Of a stretch of DNA of 64,000 nt, positions 59,685 through 64,000 are shown in pieces. The translations under genes and the position numbers were made by a program. Below the pieces are notes generated by a model. The model ran no database searches. It saw only the letters and a program-made list of their open reading frames with translations, and had not been told where the DNA came from. Origin of the DNA: an uncultured Brevibacillus sp. (GTDB lineage Bacteria; Bacillota; Bacilli; Brevibacillales; Brevibacillaceae). Within the stretch, counting starts at the first letter, position 1. Each line of letters begins with the position of its first letter. Location of the stretch: the NCBI RefSeq assembly GCF_947502445.1, contig NZ_CANMZW010000003.1, positions 248,001 to 312,000 on the forward strand. The letters run 5' to 3'.

Positions 59685-60542
59685 TTATAAATCTTTTACC
59701 ATCACAATTCCTAATAGCCCAGGCCCAGTATGTGTACCAATGACTGGTCCGATCTCTTCCAAATGGGCGTCTGTCACTTGAAACTCCTGCTTCAAGCGTT
59801 CCTGAATTTCTGCGGCCTGATCAGGAACACAGCTATGCAGGACGGCGATTTTGACAGGCTGACCTTGAGCGTATTCCTGCAAGGTCTCAAAAACCTTGTT
59901 CAACGCCTTTTTCGTTCCGCGCACCTTGTCAAAAGCGCTGACATAACCAGCCGGATCGAGCGTCAAAATCGGTTTGATGTTAAGTAACGAACCGATAACT
60001 GCAGATGCACGTCCAATTCGGCCACCCTTTTGCAGAAACTCCAGCGTATCTACGATGAAGTATACCTGTACCTCATCGAGATAACGATCGATCATGTCCA
60101 AAATTTGCTCTTTATTTTTACCAGCCTGCGCCGCTTTTGCCGCATCTACACAAATCATTCCGTGCACATAAGACGCTTTACGGGAATCGATCACCGTAAT
60201 ATCGATGTTTTCTTCGAGCATCGACTTCGCAATCATCGCAGACTGGTACGTGCCGGAGAGTGACCCCGACAGGAGAATCGCGATAATTTGCACGCCATCT
60301 CCATATTGTTCATGGATGGCTTTGTAGCTTTCTGCAAATTCAAGCGGAGACGGCTGCGAGGTAGTCGGCAGCATGGACGACTGCTTCAGCTTTTCAAAAA
60401 AGGCGGTTGAAGAGATGGTCACCCCGTCCTGATAGGTTTCCGATCCGAACATAACCTTCAGCGGAACGGCGACAATTCCTAATGATTGCCTCTCAGTTGC
60501 ATCAATATCAGACGCACTGTCGGTAAGAATTACAATTGGCAT
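59685..60542 (-). CDS. DegV-family fatty acid-binding protein (FakB-like)
   Basis: A 285-residue DegV-fold protein that binds a fatty acid and presents it to the kinase FakA. The family start VILTDSASDID and the segment TTSQPSPLEFAESYKA (the TSQPS loop) are clear, as is LLSGSLSGTYQSA. It follows fakA by 20 bases, so the kinase and its substrate carrier are made together. Chain-length choice cannot be read from the sequence. Confidence 0.94.
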   Translation of the reverse strand: MPIVILTDSASDIDATERQSLGIVAVPLKVMFGSETYQDGVTISSTAFFEKLKQSSMLPTTSQPSPLEFAESYKAIHEQYGDGVQIIAILLSGSLSGTYQSAMIAKSMLEENIDITVIDSRKASYVHGMICVDAAKAAQAGKNKEQILDMIDRYLDEVQVYFIVDTLEFLQKGGRIGRASAVIGSLLNIKPILTLDPAGYVSAFDKVRGTKKALNKVFETLQEYAQGQPVKIAVLHSCVPDQAAEIQERLKQEFQVTDAHLEEIGPVIGTHTGPGLLGIVMVKDL

Positions 60543-60562
60543 TCACAGGGCTCCTCTCACAA

Positions 60563-62269
60563 TTACTCGACAGAAAAAATGAATGGGTACAGCGGTTGAC
60601 CGCCTTCCTGGATTTCCACTTCGACATCCGGATAGGCATCAGTAACAGTTGTCTGCAGTGCTTCTGCCTGCTCTTCTGTCGCTCCTTCTCCGAGGAAGAT
60701 GGTCACAATCTCTGTTTCATCGTCTACGAGCTGCTTGAGAAGGATTGCAGCGGATTCCATCAGATCCTGACCAGCTGTCACAATTTCTTTTTCAGCGATG
60801 CCGATATAATCGCCTTCTGCAATCTCCACATCACCCATGCGCGTATCGCGGACCGCGTGGGTAACCATCCCTGTTTTCACCTGAGAAATTGCTTTTTCCA
60901 TCGACTTCGCATTCGCCTCAAGCTCGGCATCTGCGTGGAAGGCGATCAGTGCCGCCAGCCCCTGCGGGATGCTCTTGCTTGGAATTACGGCAACAGGAAT
61001 CGATGTCAAATCAGCAGCCTGCTGTGCAGCCATGATGATATTGCTATTGTTTGGCAGGATGATGATTTTCTCCGCATACACGCTCTCCATTGCTTTCACG
61101 AAGTCCTCGGTGCTTGGGTTCATTGTTTGTCCGCCCTCGACTACCACATGCACACCCATACTCCGCAAAATCTTGGCGATACCCTCACCAGCTGCTACAG
61201 CAATCAATCCATACGAAAGCGCATCGCCTTTTGACTGCACCGCCACTTCAACAGACGGACTTGTTTTGCTCTCTTCAGCTTTCAGGATATTCGCATGCTG
61301 CTCCCGCATATTTTCGATCTTGAGTCGATGCAGGCTTCCAAATTGCTGAGCGTATTGAAGGACGCTACCTGGATGCTCGGCATGAATATGTACCTTGACA
61401 ATCTCGTCATCAGAGACAACAAGCAAGGAATCGCCCATCGTATCCAAATGGCTACGGAACAAGGCTTCGGAAAACGGCTTTTTGTTTGGCTCGGTGCTGT
61501 GAGCAATGTGAACCATGAATTCTGTACAATAGCCATATGTAATATCTTCGGTTTTCATGTGAATTTGCGCATGGTGCTGCTCAGAAATCAGCTTGTCCAG
61601 CTCTTCCTCAGCCATTGCCGGTTTCGGCTCTTTTTTCAGCTCGCCCGGCACTTCACCACGCAAGGCACGCAAGAATCCTTCATAAATAAACAGCAGACCT
61701 TGTCCACCTGAATCAACTACGCCTACCTCTTTTAAAACAGGCAGCATTTCTGGTGTGCGCAAGAGGGTCGCCTGCGCCTGCTCATATGTTTTTTCCATGA
61801 CAACGGCGATGTCATCTGACGTGCGCGCGGCACGAATCGCCATATCAGCCGCCTCACGAGCCACAGTCAAAATTGTGCCTTCTACCGGCTTCATCACTGC
61901 CTGATAAGCTGAGTCGACGCCGGCCTTTAATGCGTCAGCAAACTGACGAGTCGTGATGACATCTTTTCCATTAACAGATTTGCTGAAGCCACGGAACAAC
62001 TGAGACAAGATTACACCGGAGTTACCACGCGCTCCCATCAGCAAGCCTTTAGCCAGAGTAGCAGATGCCTCTGTAATGCGTGGAGATTCCTTGCGAGTAA
62101 GCTCCTCCACACCTGATGTCAGAGTCAGATTCATGTTCGTTCCCGTATCACCGTCAGGCACAGGAAACACATTTAATCCATCTACCACCTTGACGTTTTC
62201 GGACAAAAGGCTTGCCCCTAGGTAAACCATTCGGCTAAACAGCTCGCCATCTAGACGCGTATGTACCAA
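60563..62269 (-). CDS. fakA: Fatty acid kinase FakA (YloV, DAK2 domain)
   Basis: Phosphorylates FakB-bound fatty acids for use in phospholipid synthesis. The 568-residue protein has an N-terminal DAK2/DhaL nucleotide domain with PVPDGDTGTNMNLT (residues 36-49), the GARGNSGVILSQLFRGF motif, and a C-terminal FakB-binding half. TTG start at 62269 after AAGGAGGAA. Order yloU-fakA-degV matches many Firmicutes; the next gene downstream is the DegV partner. Confidence 0.96.
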   Translation of the reverse strand: MVHTRLDGELFSRMVYLGASLLSENVKVVDGLNVFPVPDGDTGTNMNLTLTSGVEELTRKESPRITEASATLAKGLLMGARGNSGVILSQLFRGFSKSVNGKDVITTRQFADALKAGVDSAYQAVMKPVEGTILTVAREAADMAIRAARTSDDIAVVMEKTYEQAQATLLRTPEMLPVLKEVGVVDSGGQGLLFIYEGFLRALRGEVPGELKKEPKPAMAEEELDKLISEQHHAQIHMKTEDITYGYCTEFMVHIAHSTEPNKKPFSEALFRSHLDTMGDSLLVVSDDEIVKVHIHAEHPGSVLQYAQQFGSLHRLKIENMREQHANILKAEESKTSPSVEVAVQSKGDALSYGLIAVAAGEGIAKILRSMGVHVVVEGGQTMNPSTEDFVKAMESVYAEKIIILPNNSNIIMAAQQAADLTSIPVAVIPSKSIPQGLAALIAFHADAELEANAKSMEKAISQVKTGMVTHAVRDTRMGDVEIAEGDYIGIAEKEIVTAGQDLMESAAILLKQLVDDETEIVTIFLGEGATEEQAEALQTTVTDAYPDVEVEIQEGGQPLYPFIFSVE

Positions 62270-62282
62270 CTGATGTTCCTCC

Positions 62283-62648
62283 TTATGTATCTATGTCTGT
62301 GCGTACTCCCTGCACGAAAATATTAACGGCAGTTACATCGACCCCTACGGTTTGCTCCAGTGTGTAGCGCACACGGCGCTGTACATTGCCTGCAACCTCG
62401 GAAATTTTCACGCCATAGCTGACGATGATATGCATGTCCAAAACAACTTCACCGTTTGTATTGTGTACAACGACACCTTTACTCAAGTTATCGCGTCCGA
62501 GCAGCTCGGCAATTCCATCCTTCAACGCTTTGCGGGAAGCCATACCTACCAGGCCAAAGACTTCCATAGCCGCGCCTCCAGCAATCCGCGCGATTACGTC
62601 TTCTGTTACATCAATTTTTCCGAGAGGTGTACTCATTTCAACTGTCAT
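62283..62648 (-). CDS. yloU: Asp23/Gls24-family protein YloU
   Basis: A 121-residue protein of the Asp23 envelope-stress family (GKIDVTEDVIARIAGGAAMEVFGLVGMA; VQRRVRYTLEQTVGVDVTAVNIFVQGV in key words: EDVIARIA, VNIFVQGV). In staphylococci Asp23 coats the inner membrane; YloU is its relative. The ATG at 62648 has GGAGGAG 7 bases upstream. First gene of the operon with fakA, 13 bases apart, and divergent from rpmB across a 307-base spacer. Confidence 0.93.
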   Translation of the reverse strand: MTVEMSTPLGKIDVTEDVIARIAGGAAMEVFGLVGMASRKALKDGIAELLGRDNLSKGVVVHNTNGEVVLDMHIIVSYGVKISEVAGNVQRRVRYTLEQTVGVDVTAVNIFVQGVRTDIDT

Positions 62649-62867
62649 GCAAGGTCTCCTCCTTTGTTTCCACACATACATATACGGCTGCACTTTCGAC
62701 ATAGTTACGACAAACTTGCCGCTATTCTATGAAACAGCTTGACCGCTCTGGAAAGCGTAACCATGCTTCCCTCAATTCTACACTAACAAATATGAGAAAT
62801 GAAGCGTTTTGTCGAAGCAGATCAGTGTAGAAGAAAACAAGGCTTATCCGCTTGTCAAGTATTGCAA

Positions 62868-62894
62868 TTGACAGCAATGGTGTGCTACTATAGT
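62868..62894 (+). promoter_or_regulatory. Likely rpmB promoter
   Basis: TTGACA and TATAGT, 15 bases apart, 61 bases before the start. Spacing is short for a sigma-A promoter. The rest of the 307-base spacer shared with yloU holds no gene. Confidence 0.5.
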
Positions 62895-62955
62895 CGAGTA
62901 TTTGTATTTCCCACAAGGAAATCCCGTTTAGATGTAACAAGGGAGGTGGATCGTA

Positions 62956-63144
62956 ATGGCACGTCGTTGCTTTGTAACAGGTAAATCTGCTAAAGCTGGA
63001 AACGCTCGCTCCCACTCCATGCGCGCAACTCGCCGCACCTGGGGTGTTAACGTACAAAAAGTGCGCATTCTTGTAAATGGAAAACCGAAGCGCGTTTATG
63101 TAAGTACCCGAGCACTGAAATCCGGTCTCGTAACTCGCGTGTAG
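62956..63144 (+). CDS. rpmB: 50S ribosomal protein L28
   Basis: A 62-residue ribosomal protein starting [20 protein letters not shown] with the family core [14 protein letters not shown]. It is the form without the zinc CxxC pairs. The gene lies between yloU (divergent) and spoVM (convergent), as in B. subtilis. GGGAGGTGG ribosome site. A terminator follows at once. Confidence 0.98.
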   Translation: MARRCFVTGKSAKAGNARSHSMRATRRTWGVNVQKVRILVNGKPKRVYVSTRALKSGLVTRV

Positions 63145-63160
63145 TTTTTGCTACGATGCG

Positions 63161-63189
63161 AAAAAAAGCACCCTCGAGGTGCTTTTTTG
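63161..63189. terminator. Bidirectional terminator between rpmB and spoVM
   Basis: AAAAAAGCACC and GGTGCTTTTTT form a perfect stem around CTCGA. Confidence 0.9.
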
Positions 63190-63239
63190 CATTTCCTGCT
63201 TTTGTTCACCCACTCCTTCAGGAGGCCGAGGTCGCGCCA

Positions 63240-63323
63240 TCATTTTTTCTTATTGAAGGCCTCGATGATGCCGCGAATCATGCCACCCAGGAACTTCGGC
63301 AACTTGATGGTGTAAAACCGCAT
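63240..63323 (-). CDS. spoVM: Stage V sporulation protein M (SpoVM)
   Basis: A 27-residue amphipathic peptide, MRFYTIKLPKFLGGMIRG at its start, almost the same as B. subtilis SpoVM (26 residues). SpoVM marks the convex forespore membrane and anchors SpoIVA, the base of the spore coat. The Pro in LPKFLGG is the one known to matter for curvature sensing. The ATG at 63323 has GAGGAGGGG upstream. Its place next to rpmB matches B. subtilis and confirms the call. Confidence 0.97.
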   Translation of the reverse strand: MRFYTIKLPKFLGGMIRGIIEAFNKKK

Positions 63324-63430
63324 GCTACCCCTCCTCACCGAAATTACTTCCCACGATACAAAACGGTCATGACCATTTTGTTGACCGCAAGCAGTCACAT
63401 CCACTTCAATGAAATACGTCAAGACGTTTT

Positions 63431-63601
63431 TCACTTTAAAAACAACAAGCCCGCTCCTATGAGTGCCAATGCTAACAGGCTATACCAAACCCACGGAGGT
63501 GCCATGAAGAGTAAAATGGTGATTCCCCCGACAGCCAACATAGCCCCAAGAACACGTCGCAAGGCGCCCCCCTGTCGCAGGCGATAGGAGCGCAATCCCA
63601 T
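63431..63601 (-). CDS. Small membrane protein (56 aa)
   Basis: A basic N-terminus (GLRSYRLRQGGALRRVLG) then two hydrophobic segments (AMLAVGGITILLFM and WVWYSLLALALIGAGLLFL). ATG at 63601 with AAGGAGGTG 9 bases upstream. It precedes spoVM by 107 bases on the same strand. No family recognised. Confidence 0.68.
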   Translation of the reverse strand: MGLRSYRLRQGGALRRVLGAMLAVGGITILLFMAPPWVWYSLLALALIGAGLLFLK

Positions 63602-63710
63602 TTTATACTGCACCTCCTTCAGGTGTTCTCCCAAACGTGCATATTACATCATATTCTGCTGTCGGATAAACATGTATCCTGCCCCGCGAAAATGTAGACG
63701 CTGTTAGCAA

Positions 63711-63748
63711 TAAAAAATCAGGCAACTCACTCGCTGCCTGAATAAAAT
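63711..63748 (-). terminator. Terminator of the thiT-like gene
   Basis: TCAGGCA and TGCCTGA arms followed by TTTTTTA on the minus strand. Confidence 0.85.
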
Positions 63749-63780
63749 ATGTGAAACCATTGAAGATTATGCAAGTCCAA

Positions 63781-64000
63781 TTACGCTAATCGATCGCGCG
63801 CGGGAAACAGTAAGGAAGAGGCACTTCCCAAAACAACGGTTAGTACTACTCCCGAAATGATCATCTCTGGCAACAGATACGTAATATTGTAAACGAATGA
63901 GTACCACGCTACAGGAGTTCCTTCTGGGGTATAATGACCAAACCAGACAATCCCGGAAATAAAATGGCACATGAATCTGCCGATTACTCCAATAAACAAG
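63781..64000 (-). CDS. thiT: ThiT-type thiamine transporter subunit, C-terminal end
   Basis: The last 72 codons of a gene that runs off the right edge. The sequence FIGVIGRFMCHFISGIVWFGHYTPEGTPVAWYS and YNITYLLPEMIISG is typical of ThiT (YuaJ), the substrate-binding membrane subunit of the energy-coupling-factor thiamine transporter (key words: GRFMCHF, TPEGTPVAWYS). A TPP riboswitch would be expected upstream of its start, outside this window. Confidence 0.85.
   Translation of the reverse strand, partial: LFIGVIGRFMCHFISGIVWFGHYTPEGTPVAWYSFVYNITYLLPEMIISGVVLTVVLGSASSLLFPARDRLA

Noticed and set aside
62722..63057. Minus-strand frame across the yloU-rpmB spacer
   Set aside because: It runs over the rpmB promoter and into rpmB on the other strand, with no ribosome site or recognisable product.

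Overview
The window reads as chromosomal DNA of a spore-forming, moderate-GC member of the Bacillales, most like Brevibacillus or a near relative. The evidence is content and synteny: the order spoVM - rpmB - yloU - yloV(fakA) - sdaAB - sdaAA - recG as in Bacillus subtilis, plus spore genes (a GerA-type germinant receptor, cotSA/cotS, pdaA, spoVM, a nucB-like nuclease), frequent TTG/GTG starts and strong AGGAGG ribosome binding sites. No rRNA, tRNA, CRISPR array or intact prophage was seen. The genus is an inference from gene content.

Region by region. 1-6.7 kb: end of a germinant receptor gene, a LigD-type repair polymerase, lgt, a PiT phosphate transporter with its DUF47 partner, a diguanylate cyclase and an MFS exporter. 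6.8-16 kb: a type III polyketide synthase with its methyltransferase (bpsA-ypbQ type), an M29 aminopeptidase, a secreted protein of 25-residue repeats, a MarR regulator, signal peptidase I, a VanY-like carboxypeptidase lipoprotein, an epimerase, and a coiled-coil/phosphodiester glycosidase pair. 16-22.9 kb: a seven-gene membrane cassette (RDD, SpoIIM-like, DUF58, MoxR ATPase, DUF4350, DUF4129, polytopic membrane protein) whose cellular role is not established. 23-34 kb: a Val/Pro-repeat protein, the coat genes cotSA and cotS (the latter with a long basic disordered tail), an SNF2/SWIM helicase, an acidic mini-protein, pdaA, aspA and a Gmad2-like lipoprotein. 34-45 kb: an M20 amidohydrolase divergent from a GAF/PucR-type regulator, an unusual PTS-EIIC-like protein, two very small genes (an 18-residue peptide and a 41-residue zinc ribbon), a YwaF-like protein, a LysR/EamA divergent pair, an MFS protein and nucB.

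45-54.8 kb is the most plastic part. It holds a hydrolase/GNAT pair, a collapsed Nudix gene, a low-GC gene of unknown role, an SOS translesion-polymerase cassette with two LexA-type boxes, a decayed IS3-family element beside it, an AraC/GyrI regulator, a VOC protein and a truncated acetyltransferase. 55-64 kb returns to conserved core: recG, sdaAA/sdaAB, a stalk-domain secreted protein, a DegV/FakB-like protein, fakA, yloU, rpmB, the 27-codon spoVM, and the end of a ThiT-type thiamine transporter.

How the genes work together: FakA and the DegV protein form a likely fatty acid kinase pair; SdaAA and SdaAB form one serine dehydratase; bpsA and ypbQ form a two-step alkylpyrone route; UvrX and the YolD-like protein are likely co-induced by DNA damage. 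The best candidates for undescribed biology are the MoxR/DUF58/DUF4129/DUF4350 membrane cassette, the 18-codon gene at 39819, the MPGEDE-repeat secreted protein, the tailed CotS protein and the EIIC-like protein that lacks a visible phosphotransfer domain. All function calls come from reading the translations by eye; no database search was run.
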